NCBI RefSeq assembly: GCF_045862395.1 | Contig: NZ_AP023087.1 | Span: forward strand, 2,542,001 to 2,606,000 | Source: Marinicellulosiphila megalodicopiae | Lineage (GTDB): Bacteria; Pseudomonadota; Gammaproteobacteria; Pseudomonadales; Natronospirillaceae | Length of the DNA stretch: 64,000 bases | Direction: 5' to 3' | In this document: piece after piece, positions 37,046 through 46,503 of the stretch | Layout of the letters: each line of letters starts with the position of its first letter | How positions within the stretch are numbered: position 1 is the first letter of the stretch | The notes under the pieces: generated by a model | What the model was told of the DNA's origin: nothing | Databases searched by the model: none | The model's input: only the letters and a program-made list of their open reading frames with translations | Program-made: the position numbers and the translations under genes

Positions 37046-39064
37046 TTACGCGTTAACCTCATAACCAAATTCATTTCCACAATCATGCTCGGACTGTATT
37101 AAGTAAACACAGTTTTGTTTATTAAGTGCTTTAAATGAATCCAGTTTGATAACTTCAGTCATCACATCAAAAAATATGGCCTTGGTGGGAATGTATTGGA
37201 GATGATCGTAGTGATCAAGATCAAAGCCATTATCAGAGTATGCATAATACGGCCTAATTAAACTGCCGTCATCATGGTCAAAGTCCCATTCAAGTTTTAA
37301 CTCTCCAAGTGGCTCTGTTGTGCTTGCGGCTATTTTTTTAAAAATATCATCCCATACGGGTAACCAAATTTTTGTAAAGTCGATGGTCGCCTCTATGTAT
37401 CCATCTATTTTGTATTGTTTAATGATATCAAACAAACAGATGATTAAATGGCCTAAGTCACTAAAAGACAGCTCAGTTGATTCGTGTTTTGTACCATCAA
37501 ATTTAATCTGTTCAAATTCATCGTTGGATCGTGAGTAAAACGTAATGCTCTCATGGCCTTTTGTCATGTATTTATAAACGACGTTTTCTTCTGCAAACTC
37601 AAGAAGCGTTTGAAATTTTTCTGAGGTTCTAATATCTTTAAAACATGGGTCATCAAAATCTGCTTTTATATAACCTTTCCCAATGGCAAGAGCGCTAAGT
37701 GAAATAGTGTTATCGACATCGTTAATGGCGGCATATAAACATGCTACATTGAAAAACATTAACCCAGGTTTGCTTTCTCTTGTATCTTTAGCATCTTCAA
37801 TCAAATCTTTTAATTGATTAATGCCTTGTTGTTGTAGTCCTAACTGATCGTATGCAATCACAATATGCGCAATGGTATTCGCCGCAGGGTCACTTGTTGG
37901 GTTAAAGTTTGGTTTGTGTAGTTCAAAAAAGGTTATGGCTTCAGTATATTTTTGTGAAAGTACGTAAATAAATACCATGTTATCAATCAGGAAATTATTA
38001 GCACCAAAGCGCTCAATAGCCTCTAGCCCAAATTTTATTTGATTAGCAATATCTCCTGTTTTTCGATATGCAAAAGACAAATGATGCATCGTTTCCCATT
38101 CTAAATCTTTATCTGGTATTTTAAAAAACCATTCAATCACTTGGTTATAATCTTGATTTAGCATAAATGTATTGATAAACGATTTTTTTGTGGCAGATGA
38201 TAATATGTCTGACTGACTCTCATCATAAAATAAATCAATAATATCTTCGTTTTGATATTTTAAGGCAACATCAAGTGTGGTTGTCCCGTTTTTAAATACT
38301 TGGTCCGATTTTGCATCAATAGATAATAGATACTCAACAATACTTGAAGACTTAGCCAAAATTGCAAAGTGTAGGGCTGTCCATCCGTTTCTTTCAGATG
38401 TGTCGTCGTTAACTTCAAGGTGAATATCTGCCCCTAATTCGATGTATCGTTGAACGGTTTCAAGGCTTGTATCACTGTTATAACATTCTTGTAAGAAATA
38501 CATTAAAGGTGTGATTGACCTTGAAGTGCTGTCATTAATGTTAAGACCTTGGCTTACGAGTAATGTGGCGGCTTTTGGGAATATAATAAGAGGGTGAAGT
38601 AACGATTTATTGTTTTTGAGTTTTTTGTGTATATCAAACCCTTTGTCTATTAATATTTTAATAAATTCTAATGAAAAATCATCAGAATTATCAAGATACC
38701 GAGCCTCACTGATTAAACTATTAATAATGGTGGTGCCACTTTTTGATGTGCTATTTATATCCAGCCCTTTGAGGTTAAGGATTTTTCTCAGTAGTTCGAT
38801 ATCACCATCAATGTCATCAATAAACCCAAACCAATAAGGTCGGCTGTCAAAACTTACTTTTTTATTGACATCCAGCCCAAGGTTAATTAATTTTTCCATT
38901 GAGGATATTTGAAAATCGCAGTACTCAATGGTTTCAAATACACTCTTGTGATTGATATCAAATCCTTCTTTTAACAACCGTTCTAATTTTGAGAAGTCTT
39001 CTTCGGTGTATGCTGAATATACAGCATCGCTGGTATCACGTTCGTTGAATTCTTTGGTTGTCAT
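37046..39064 (-). CDS. Ankyrin-repeat and TPR-like protein
   Basis: A 672-residue soluble protein. Residues ~20-290 form degenerate ankyrin repeats, clearest in NGWTALHFAILAKSSSIVEY and NGTTTLDVALKYQNEDIIDL, with repeated GLDIN/GFDIH turns. Residues ~300-500 form a TPR-like helical solenoid ending in DDPCFKDIRTSEKFQTLLEF, typical of a TPR end module. The last ~170 residues are unassigned. AGAGGACTT precedes the ATG. It is probably a protein-interaction scaffold; a role in conflict is suggested only by position next to the ABC-3C operon. Confidence 0.78.
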   Translation of the reverse strand: MTTKEFNERDTSDAVYSAYTEEDFSKLERLLKEGFDINHKSVFETIEYCDFQISSMEKLINLGLDVNKKVSFDSRPYWFGFIDDIDGDIELLRKILNLKGLDINSTSKSGTTIINSLISEARYLDNSDDFSLEFIKILIDKGFDIHKKLKNNKSLLHPLIIFPKAATLLVSQGLNINDSTSRSITPLMYFLQECYNSDTSLETVQRYIELGADIHLEVNDDTSERNGWTALHFAILAKSSSIVEYLLSIDAKSDQVFKNGTTTLDVALKYQNEDIIDLFYDESQSDILSSATKKSFINTFMLNQDYNQVIEWFFKIPDKDLEWETMHHLSFAYRKTGDIANQIKFGLEAIERFGANNFLIDNMVFIYVLSQKYTEAITFFELHKPNFNPTSDPAANTIAHIVIAYDQLGLQQQGINQLKDLIEDAKDTRESKPGLMFFNVACLYAAINDVDNTISLSALAIGKGYIKADFDDPCFKDIRTSEKFQTLLEFAEENVVYKYMTKGHESITFYSRSNDEFEQIKFDGTKHESTELSFSDLGHLIICLFDIIKQYKIDGYIEATIDFTKIWLPVWDDIFKKIAASTTEPLGELKLEWDFDHDDGSLIRPYYAYSDNGFDLDHYDHLQYIPTKAIFFDVMTEVIKLDSFKALNKQNCVYLIQSEHDCGNEFGYEVNA

Positions 39065-39348
39065 AAGTCCTCTATATTGAATGCTAATTACTTTTAGGCC
39101 ATTGTAACAAATTTAACGCAGTTAAACGTTTCGTATTTCCCTAATCCATTTAGAACAATTCAAAATAAAGGAAGCCTTGGCTGAAGAAAGGTTAGAAATA
39201 ATAACGGAGTCACATAACGGGGTCGCGCCTTACATTTGACATAGACAGCCAGAAACTAAATACTTTTATTCAAATTTCCAATAGAAACACGACAACTGAC
39301 ACCCATACCACATTATCCACTCAAATCTAAATCATTAACTTTTTTATA

Positions 39349-40870
39349 TCAAATTAAAGAAGCGATAAAACGTGTAAAAGGCACGATGTCGCCTTCAACG
39401 CTTGCGCATTCAAGTGCTTGCATATACTCCTCTCGCCTCTCAACAGGCACTACTGTCCAATCAAGTCCGGCAGACGCCATCATTAAATTCATTATGAATC
39501 GGCCCATACGGCCATTACCATCGAAATATGGTGTATGTAAACAAACATAAAATGGCCTAATACAATACGAACGGGCCCATTTTTTTCTTGCATCAGTAAA
39601 TCAAATAAAGTCGGCATCATATCGCGAAGCGCTTCTTTGTTTGGCGGTGTGTGTTTTGATTGTCTGATAAACACAGGCCCTGTTCGATAGCCTGCTAAAT
39701 CTGACTGTCTTGCAATACCTGCGACCACGCTGGGGCCAAATAAAGCTAAATACCAATCTAGGTGATCGGCCTCTAATACTTCTCCTGAATTTTTACCCTG
39801 CAACACTTGCTCGACACTGTTTTTTACTTTTGCAAATGCATCCCAATACCCTTTTACAGCCATGCCGTCTAAGTGCTTTTTATGTTCATCCGATTGTTCA
39901 GGATTCCACTGACCTTTTTTTACTCGCTCAATTAATTCAGGAGTCACTTTGTAATCTTCAATAAAAAGAGAGTGATAAGCGTCACTGACGAATTTGTCTT
40001 CAAGCTTTAATAGATAGGCTTGCACATCCACTGCTGTGGGTTGTATATCTGGGAAATGTTCAATGACTTTGCTACGCATAGTTTGCCACAACAAAGAAAG
40101 CCTGTTTGCGTGTACAGAAACTTCACGACGACCAAATTGTATGGTTGATTTGTCTTCAAATGGGTCTATTTCTTTTATATTGTAATCGGCGGCACTCATC
40201 CCTTTAACGTTATGGTCGGCGATTAAAGGACGACCTATATTTCTAAACCCGCCCGCCAAACGTGCCGCACTTGCCATGTACCCAACACTAAGTAATACAG
40301 GAAGTATTTCTGACGCATCTGGCACTGTGGAAAGTAACGTTCTCATCTGAATTGGTTGTTGAATAAAGTATTGTCTAGAGCAAAACACCAAACTGGCGGC
40401 CACGGTATACAAACGTAATCTATCAACGGTTATGCAATGTTCAAAATTAGGTAATGTGGTACGAATGTCTAGCACAGACGTATTATGAATATACAAAGTG
40501 GGTTGGTTGCGACCTTTAGGCGAGCGCATTAACAATTGCGCTGGAACGGTCTTGTCGCCAACATGCAATTGTACCGATTGCTCAGCAGACAAACACCAAT
40601 TCTTCTCTAGTCGTTAATCTAAATAATCAACACAAAAACCCAAAATGACCTGTACCAAGTGGTACTGTCACCCTTGCGCTCATTTGAATTGCTGGCAATA
40701 TACCAACCACGCATCACCTCTTTGATAAAACCGTGTTTACTTAAACGCTCTGGATCGCTGCGTTCAAACATTTTTGAGCGAAGTGCGACTGCCCCACTGT
40801 CTTGATGTTGTTTTAACACCGCTAGAGAATGTGCAAGCTTGAGGGATACTTGATCCATTTGATTCACCAA
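39349..40870 (-). pseudogene. Fic family AMPylase gene, broken by two frameshifts and one stop
   Basis: Fic enzymes usually AMPylate target proteins. Pieces at 40619-40870 (KEVMRGWYIAS), 39492-40592 (SAEQSVQLHVGDKTVPAQLL, AGGFRNIGR, VLGHFMFVYIH) and 39349-39530 together rebuild one ~500-residue Fic protein. Three lesions are visible. A 1-bp loss near 40635 in a T-run turns FWVFCVDYL into a premature end. An in-frame TAA lies at 40614-40616. A 1-bp loss near 39530 falls inside the catalytic motif, where restoring it gives HPYFDGNGRMGR. The downstream frame then reads to a natural stop at 39349. No antitoxin gene is adjacent. Confidence 0.85.
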
Positions 40871-41134
40871 TGGTTAATTAATAAATAGTTACTATCGCTT
40901 TTAGTGTAATTGTTTATTCGCTTTTAGTGTTTTTACGCATTCGCTTTTGAAGTGACACTCTATAAAATAATCACTCTAATTCGGGTTATTGAGCTTAAAG
41001 TCGATTATTTGCTAACCCACGGCCAAACGTATGCCGTTATTATTTTGTCCTGCAAATAGACCACTTGATGCCAATCTTATACAATCTGAACCCATTAACC
41101 TTCATCACCTATTACACCCTCAATTTGAGCACCC

Positions 41135-41755
41135 ATGTCCAAACTATTCATCATAGGCTTACCCCGAACGGGCACCACCAGCATCAGCGCGACATTGCTT
41201 GAGCACTTTACAGTCGCCCATACTGCTTACACCAAACACGCATTTCATTTAGCTGATGTGATTTCTGACTGCCCTTGTTTTAGCGATTATCAACAGCTTG
41301 ATGCACTATTTCCAGATGCGAAATTTGTTTATTTACAACGCGGTCTTGATCAGTGGGTACCGTCTATTCAGATGTTGTTGACCAAGATGATTCCTGCTTT
41401 TAATAGCACCAATTATATCAACCCTATTTTGAAGCGCAGTTTTGAGCAAACCTTTGATTTGAATATTGCTGAAAATTCTTTAGATATCACACATCTCACA
41501 AGCTGCTATAAACGTCACGAACAAGAAGTGATGACTTATTTTGAAGGCAAAAATACACTGCTTAGTATTGATATTAGTCAACCTAATAGTCTGCCCTCGT
41601 TATTGGAATTTTTGGGCTTGCCTTTTACAGGTGACGAGGTATTTCCGCATTTGAATATTGGTAAACGGGTTGATAATTGGAAAGAGATTAAACACTCTAA
41701 TAAGGTTAATCCTAATGCGGCGGGGCGTGAGGGGCGTAAGTTTTTTGATTATTGA
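41135..41755 (+). CDS. Sulfotransferase family protein
   Basis: A 206-residue protein beginning MSKLFIIGLPRTGTTSIS. The GLPRTGTTS loop is the 5'-phosphosulfate-binding motif of PAPS-dependent sulfotransferases, and FPDAKFVYLQRGLDQWV provides the usual 3'-phosphate-binding Arg/Ser-like region. The C-terminus (GKRVDNWKEI) is typical of bacterial members with unknown substrates. Monocistronic; no sulfation substrate is suggested by neighbours. Confidence 0.8.
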   Translation: MSKLFIIGLPRTGTTSISATLLEHFTVAHTAYTKHAFHLADVISDCPCFSDYQQLDALFPDAKFVYLQRGLDQWVPSIQMLLTKMIPAFNSTNYINPILKRSFEQTFDLNIAENSLDITHLTSCYKRHEQEVMTYFEGKNTLLSIDISQPNSLPSLLEFLGLPFTGDEVFPHLNIGKRVDNWKEIKHSNKVNPNAAGREGRKFFDY

Positions 41756-41837
41756 TTTTGTTTTATTGTTTTTTAGGGTTAGATCGATGTGGGTTTTAGG
41801 ACACTCAAAAGTGACAGTCCCCCTCCAAAGTCACTCT

Positions 41838-41855
41838 AAAGTGACACCCACTTTT
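41838..41855. repeat. Short palindromic motif AAAGTGACACCCACTTTT
   Basis: The arms AAAGTG and CACTTT flank ACACC. A near copy, AAAGTGACATCCACTTTT, is at 36651-36668, with a degenerate one at 13702. Confidence 0.5.
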
Positions 41856-41942
41856 ACTATCGCGATCACGTCATCAAATTTGCACAGCAAACTTTAAAGG
41901 TCCAGCGCCTTTAGCAACTTTGCTAGTTAACCCACTAACCAA

Positions 41943-41977
41943 ACTGGATCTCCAGCCAAAATACACTGAAGATGACA
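41943..41977 (-). repeat. Dispersed repeat, copy F
   Basis: Read on the minus strand: GTCATCTTCAGTGTATTTTG then CTGGAGATCCAGTTTG, the left-end consensus of MITE-like copies A and C. Confidence 0.55.
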
Positions 41978-41996
41978 TATAATCCCTGTTTTATTT

Positions 41997-42418
41997 TTAC
42001 GAATACACCAAAGGATCAAACTTCTCCATAAATATTTCAGGACGATTCAATGGATTAAACCCAAACTTCGCATACATCGCTTGCTTGTCAGACGTTGCAG
42101 CATCACACGCCTTAAGCCTTGCAAGTCAGGGTGATCGTTAATTGCGGTTAATAACTGTCCTGAAATCCCCTGCCCTCGAAAATTTTCTAATACAAATACA
42201 TCCACCACATTACCAAAGGTGGCGTAGTCGGTGACCATTCTTGCAAAGCCTACTTGTTGGCCATTTATAAACGCAGCAAAACACATGCTATTTTCAATAG
42301 CGGTTTGTACTACGGATTTTGGAATACCTAAACACCATCTTGCTTGCGAACTTAAAAAATTATGAATCAGATCAATATCCAATTTTGATTTGTCTGTGGT
42401 GATGATTATTTTTTGCAT
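41997..42418 (-). pseudogene. GNAT acetyltransferase gene with a C-terminal frameshift
   Basis: The N-terminal 105 residues are a GNAT fold, with acetyl-CoA-binding VLENFRGQGISGQLL and strand QQVGFARMVTDYATF. The frame then shifts and ends in an unrelated tail at 42047. Restoring 1 bp near 42099 continues as ATSDKQAMYAKFGFNPLN and on to IFMEKFDP, a classical GNAT C-terminus, with stop at 41997. The truncated ORF 42047-42418 lacks the last helix and strand, so activity is doubtful. Confidence 0.8.
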
Positions 42419-42544
42419 ATTTCACTCGCTTTGTTTTGTGTTTAATACTATACAATTTCTAGCAAGAACACTTAAAAAACTCAGCTTTAACATTCCATTA
42501 AAAAGCACTATTATCTATTCATTACCCATTCATTGCAGATTATT

Positions 42545-43195
42545 ATGACCACTCACAAACACCCTGAAGTAGACAACTTTTTAATACATTCCACAAAATG
42601 GACAGATGAGCTTTCAGCATTGCGTGAGATTTTGCTTGAATGCGATGTAGAAGAAACCTACAAATGGCGTCAACCCTGTTATACGGTCAACCAAAAAAAC
42701 AGCTTTATATTAGGCGGTTTTAAAGACTTTTGTGTGTTGAGTTTTTTTAAAGGGGTGCAATTAAAAGACAAGCATAAAAAACTATCACGAGCCGGCGAGC
42801 ATACTCAATCGGCACGAATTTATAAATTCACGAATGTGCAACAAATACTTGATGACTCTAAAATCATTAAACACTATATTTTGGAGGCCATCGAAATTGA
42901 AAAATCGGGTATGACCGACGAGCCAAAACCAAAAGTGCAATACGAATTAATTGATGAATTAAAAGAAATGTTTGAAGCGTTACCTGAATTAGAAACCGCA
43001 TTTTATAAATTAACACCGGGCAGACAACGTGGATATCATTTGCATTTTAGTGGTGCTAAACAATCTAAAACTCGAACTTCTCGCATAGAAAAATGTTATG
43101 ACAAAATAATGGACGGATTTGGTTTTAACGACTGTAATTGCGGGCTTTCAAAACGTAAACCCAATTGTGATGGTTCACACAAAGCGCTTTTGTAA
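42545..43195 (+). CDS. YdeI/DUF1801 protein with a C-terminal CDGSH iron-sulfur motif
   Basis: About 216 residues from ATG 42545; a TTG 12 bases earlier also keeps frame. Residues 1-115 carry the DUF1801 fold (ECDVEETYKWRQPCYTVNQK) and 120-190 the YdeI-type helical C-terminal part (FYKLTPGRQRGYHLHFSGAK). The last 20 residues contain CNCGLSKRKPNCDGSH, an exact match to the CDGSH [2Fe-2S] consensus with three Cys and one His ligands. The fusion suggests a redox or iron-sulfur role that plain YdeI proteins lack. Function is not known. Confidence 0.78.
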   Translation: MTTHKHPEVDNFLIHSTKWTDELSALREILLECDVEETYKWRQPCYTVNQKNSFILGGFKDFCVLSFFKGVQLKDKHKKLSRAGEHTQSARIYKFTNVQQILDDSKIIKHYILEAIEIEKSGMTDEPKPKVQYELIDELKEMFEALPELETAFYKLTPGRQRGYHLHFSGAKQSKTRTSRIEKCYDKIMDGFGFNDCNCGLSKRKPNCDGSHKALL

Positions 43196-43319
43196 ATTGA
43201 TAGAAAATCAAATTCAAAAAACGAGAGTGGGTTTATAATATTGTTATTTTAAATTCACATATATATGATGCCAACAAATCTAAGAATGGATCTTAGAAAA
43301 CTTAAATTTGGAACATATC

Positions 43320-43781
43320 ATGACTATTAAACCATTACTTTTTTTAATCCCTTCGCTTACATTTTTGGCTTGCAATGATTCATTTCTTGATGAAAATGCT
43401 CAATTATTGAAAAGCGACTCTCAATTAATCAATGAAGATCATTATTGGGTACAGGTTTTTGATGCTAAAAAAACCGGTGATTTTAAAATTAAAGCTGAAT
43501 TAAAATCAGGCCCCAGCGTAGAAATTTATTTCTTAGATAATTCAAATTATAATTTATGGGAAACTCAAGTAGCAAACGGCCAATATTCAAGTGCTACTTT
43601 TAAGTATTATAAAGATCTATCTATTATTCCGCTTGCCAGTTCCGATGAATCTGAATGGACGAAAATCGAAGAAGGGCGATACGCAATAATAGTGGAAAAT
43701 ACCGACTATGGCACTGTGGCACCACCATTTAATTTAGTTGATGACAGTGCATTAGTAGAACTTGAAATTTGGGGTTATTGA
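43320..43781 (+). CDS. Putative small lipoprotein
   Basis: About 153 residues from ATG 43320, with GGA upstream at suitable spacing; the TTG at 43308 is less likely. The N-terminus MTIKPLLFLIPSLTFLAC is a lipoprotein-like signal with Cys 18 and Asn at +2. The mature part is acidic and beta-rich, with an internal stretch (YWVQVFDAKKTGDFKIKAEL ... EEGRYAIIVENTDYG) resembling pre-peptidase-like C-terminal beta sandwiches. Solitary gene, function unknown. Confidence 0.6.
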   Translation: MTIKPLLFLIPSLTFLACNDSFLDENAQLLKSDSQLINEDHYWVQVFDAKKTGDFKIKAELKSGPSVEIYFLDNSNYNLWETQVANGQYSSATFKYYKDLSIIPLASSDESEWTKIEEGRYAIIVENTDYGTVAPPFNLVDDSALVELEIWGY

Positions 43782-43832
43782 TTCCAAAACAATGCAAATA
43801 AGACTGTCTAAAATACTATTTTAATAAATCAT

Positions 43833-44113
43833 TCACCCTGACACCGAAATTGAATGAGTAATATCATAAGCATCTAACATAGTTTTATAGGCATCTAACA
43901 TAGTCTTATAGGCATCATTAAACCCATAATTTTCTGTAATACGCACCGAATTCAACAAACCACTTGGCCAGCAACAGCATGAAAAACATTACTGTTGACG
44001 TCATGATTTTTACAGTATTCAACTCCTAACACGACACAACTGCTACCTAAGAAGGTTTGCCCATTACCCTTTACTAAACTGACCATTTTTTCAATACATA
44101 GGTTAACTGACTG
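43833..44113 (-). pseudogene. Gene remnant with one frameshift, unknown family
   Basis: On the minus strand two frames join. One reads EKMVSLVKGNGQTFLGSSC and on through CKNHDVNSNVFHAVAGQVV, ending at a TGA. The next reads NSVRITENYGFNDAYKTMLD, ending ISVSG-stop at 43833. A 1-bp insertion near 43966 would join them. A 21-bp tandem duplication (43868-43909) duplicates the heptapeptide AYKTMLD. I do not recognise the family; the start is not visible. It is supported only by coherent coding sense on both sides of one shift. Confidence 0.4.
43868..43909. repeat. 21-bp tandem duplication
   Basis: Two units of A(A/G)GCATCTAACATAGT(T/C)TTAT. In the minus-strand remnant reading this repeats seven codons. 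Confidence 0.8.
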
Positions 44114-44126
44114 ACCGCATAATATT

Positions 44127-44150
44127 GAAAGACTCGCACAGAGTCTTTTT
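44127..44150 (+). terminator. Bidirectional-looking hairpin
   Basis: AAAGACTC-GCACA-GAGTCTTTTT forms an 8-bp stem with a U-run on the plus strand. No plus-strand gene ends nearby except the lipoprotein at 43781, some 350 bp away. Confidence 0.5.
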
Positions 44151-44258
44151 CGTAATTATGAAAAATACCTCAGAATTCAGCCTTCCCGTCCCTCTTCACT
44201 TGATTAACGCTGTTTAAACCGATTAAACTGACAATCCCTATTTATTTAGAAGTAATTT

Positions 44259-45002
44259 GTGACCAATCCACCTTTAAAATCAACTTACAACGAATATTTC
44301 AAAAGTGGTTTTTATCAAAAACGCTACCCTAGTGCTAACAGCAAAGTTCTTAAATTTATTCAACGATATTTAAAAGTTGATTCAAAAGACAATGCTATAC
44401 ACTCTTTTTTAGATTTTGGTTGCGGTAATGGGCGCTATCTTGTGCCTTTATTACAACAATCCAATTGGCAAGCATTCGCATTTGATATTTCTGATGTGGC
44501 CATCGCCCAACTTAATGAACATGTTAAAATGCACGGGGTAGCACATAGATGTCATTGTTTAGCTGCATGGCCTTCTGAGTGTCATTATGATATTGCATTA
44601 TTAATGTATGGGGTGTTGGGACATATAAAAACAAAAATTCAACGCATTGAATTACTCAAACAAATCCGCAACGGTCTAAATGGCCCACTTATTTTGTCTG
44701 TGCCCAATATTAAACGTCGGTTTATTTTTAAAAAACAAGCGGATATTGAATATGTACGCAACAATCAAGGCAGCACGCTTGCGTTCAATTATCATTTGTA
44801 TGACATTCAAGACTTAAAATCAGAATTAGGCATGGCAGGGTTTGAAATTGAAACTATTCTAGCTGAGAGCATCTTGCCTGAAAAATGGGTAACCAATAGT
44901 AAAATATTAAGTACACTGGATAAATTATTATGTGTCATTATTCCAGCTAAATTCGGCTATGGATTACTTGTGTGTGCATCAAAACAAAACAATGGGAATT
45001 AA
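44259..45002 (+). CDS. Class I SAM-dependent methyltransferase
   Basis: A 247-residue Rossmann-type methyltransferase. Motif I is FLDFGCGNGRYLVPL, followed by AFDISDVAIAQLNEH (the acidic residue binding SAM ribose) and YDIALLMYGVLGHIK. It resembles the ALKBH8/TRM9-like or UbiE-like group in overall pattern, but the substrate cannot be told. The start is GTG with AGAAG upstream. The stop is directly followed by the ABC transporter start at 45004, so the two are co-transcribed. Confidence 0.72.
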   Translation: MTNPPLKSTYNEYFKSGFYQKRYPSANSKVLKFIQRYLKVDSKDNAIHSFLDFGCGNGRYLVPLLQQSNWQAFAFDISDVAIAQLNEHVKMHGVAHRCHCLAAWPSECHYDIALLMYGVLGHIKTKIQRIELLKQIRNGLNGPLILSVPNIKRRFIFKKQADIEYVRNNQGSTLAFNYHLYDIQDLKSELGMAGFEIETILAESILPEKWVTNSKILSTLDKLLCVIIPAKFGYGLLVCASKQNNGN

Positions 45003-45003
45003 T

Positions 45004-46503
45004 ATGTTAAAGCCCGTTTTTTTAACGATCATTTTTTTATTTACTTCACTTAATAGTTATTCAAATATTGATCGATATGAACGAATTCAAAGTCGCGGTG
45101 AAGTTATTATTGGAGTTAAAAATGATTATCATCCTTGGTCTTATGTCGATATAAACAATCAATTAATTGGATATGAACCTGATTTAGCAAAATTGATTGC
45201 TGAACATTTAAATGTCCAACTTAAATTAGTTATGGTCAATTCATCCAACCGACAAGCCAAATTATTAGATGGCGAAATTGATATTATTTTAGCCACAATG
45301 GGCGACAGCGAAAATCGTCGCGATCAAATGGGCATGATTACACCCGGTTATTATTCATCGGGTGTTAATATTTTAACCAATAGCATCACACAATGGGATC
45401 AACTTTATGGACAAAAAATTTGTTTAACAAAAGATGCTTTTTACAATGTCGATTTGATTAAGCGCTTTAACTTTAGTCCTTTACAATTTAGCGATAATTT
45501 AAAAAGCCTTCAAAGTCTGATCAATTCTCAATGCGACGGCTGGATTTACGATGACACCGCTTTAATTAGAATATTAAAGGAAAAACCTGAATTAAATTTA
45601 ACCATGCCTTTAAATACAATTATGGTGACACCTTGGGTGTTGGCAGTTAGACCAGAAGAACGCACGCAAAGACTTGGTATTGAATTGCAAAATTTAATCA
45701 TTAATTGGCATCAAAAAAATACATTAATCGAACTTGAAAAAAAATGGGGATTACCAGAAACTTCGTTTTTAAAAAAAATGGCAATAAAATGGAACAGTAA
45801 CGATTGCATATTAGATCAAACTGGAAGACATCAATATTACTGCCAAGGACATGATCAACCCATCACTCAAGCCTCTAACGATAATATATTATTTTTAGGT
45901 CTAAATTTCCCTCCTCTTTATGACCAATTTAGTCAGCAACAATTAATACAAGGCACATTAATTACATTTTTATTAAGTATCAGCGCTATTCTTGGATCGT
46001 TATTGATTGGGTTATTATTTTCATTATTACTTTTAAAATCCCCCAAACCCATTCGTTGGTTAGTAGCTGGATTAACTTACATATTTAGAATGACCCCACC
46101 AATATTAAATTTATACATCGTGTTTTTTGGTATTGGCGGTATTTTAGCTAGTAACTTTGGCATCAGTTTAAACGCTTTATGGGTGGCTATTATTATTTTA
46201 AGTTTATATGCAGGTACAAGTAATGCAGTCATGCTGCAACAAGCATTTGATGGCAATATTAAAACCACGATAGTAAAAGCCTACGACAATTTGGTTTCAA
46301 ATTCGGTAAACATAGTTAAAGCATCAGGAATTGCAAGCACCATTGCCGTTGCAGAAATAATCAGTGTCACAAAATCAATCATTGTTGAATTAGGTCAAGG
46401 GTTATTAATGATGACCTTTTTACTTGTTTTTTATTATGTATTGGTTTCAATTATTATCTTTTTATTAAACCAAACCAAAAGTTGGGTAGCGAAATGGAAT
46501 TAA
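45004..46503 (+). CDS. Polar amino-acid ABC transporter, fused binding protein and permease
   Basis: About 499 residues from ATG 45004 (GGGAATTAAT upstream). A signal peptide (MLKPVFLTIIFLFTSLNSYS) precedes a type 3 periplasmic substrate-binding domain (VIIGVKNDYHPWSY, LDGEIDIILATMGDSENRR). A His/Glu/Gln-type permease domain with about five membrane helices follows (LIQGTLITFLLSISAILGS, RMTPPILNLYIVFFG, and an EAA-like KASGIASTIAVAEII). Such fusions import polar amino acids. No ATPase gene is present in the window, so it must use one encoded elsewhere. Confidence 0.85.
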   Translation: MLKPVFLTIIFLFTSLNSYSNIDRYERIQSRGEVIIGVKNDYHPWSYVDINNQLIGYEPDLAKLIAEHLNVQLKLVMVNSSNRQAKLLDGEIDIILATMGDSENRRDQMGMITPGYYSSGVNILTNSITQWDQLYGQKICLTKDAFYNVDLIKRFNFSPLQFSDNLKSLQSLINSQCDGWIYDDTALIRILKEKPELNLTMPLNTIMVTPWVLAVRPEERTQRLGIELQNLIINWHQKNTLIELEKKWGLPETSFLKKMAIKWNSNDCILDQTGRHQYYCQGHDQPITQASNDNILFLGLNFPPLYDQFSQQQLIQGTLITFLLSISAILGSLLIGLLFSLLLLKSPKPIRWLVAGLTYIFRMTPPILNLYIVFFGIGGILASNFGISLNALWVAIIILSLYAGTSNAVMLQQAFDGNIKTTIVKAYDNLVSNSVNIVKASGIASTIAVAEIISVTKSIIVELGQGLLMMTFLLVFYYVLVSIIIFLLNQTKSWVAKWN

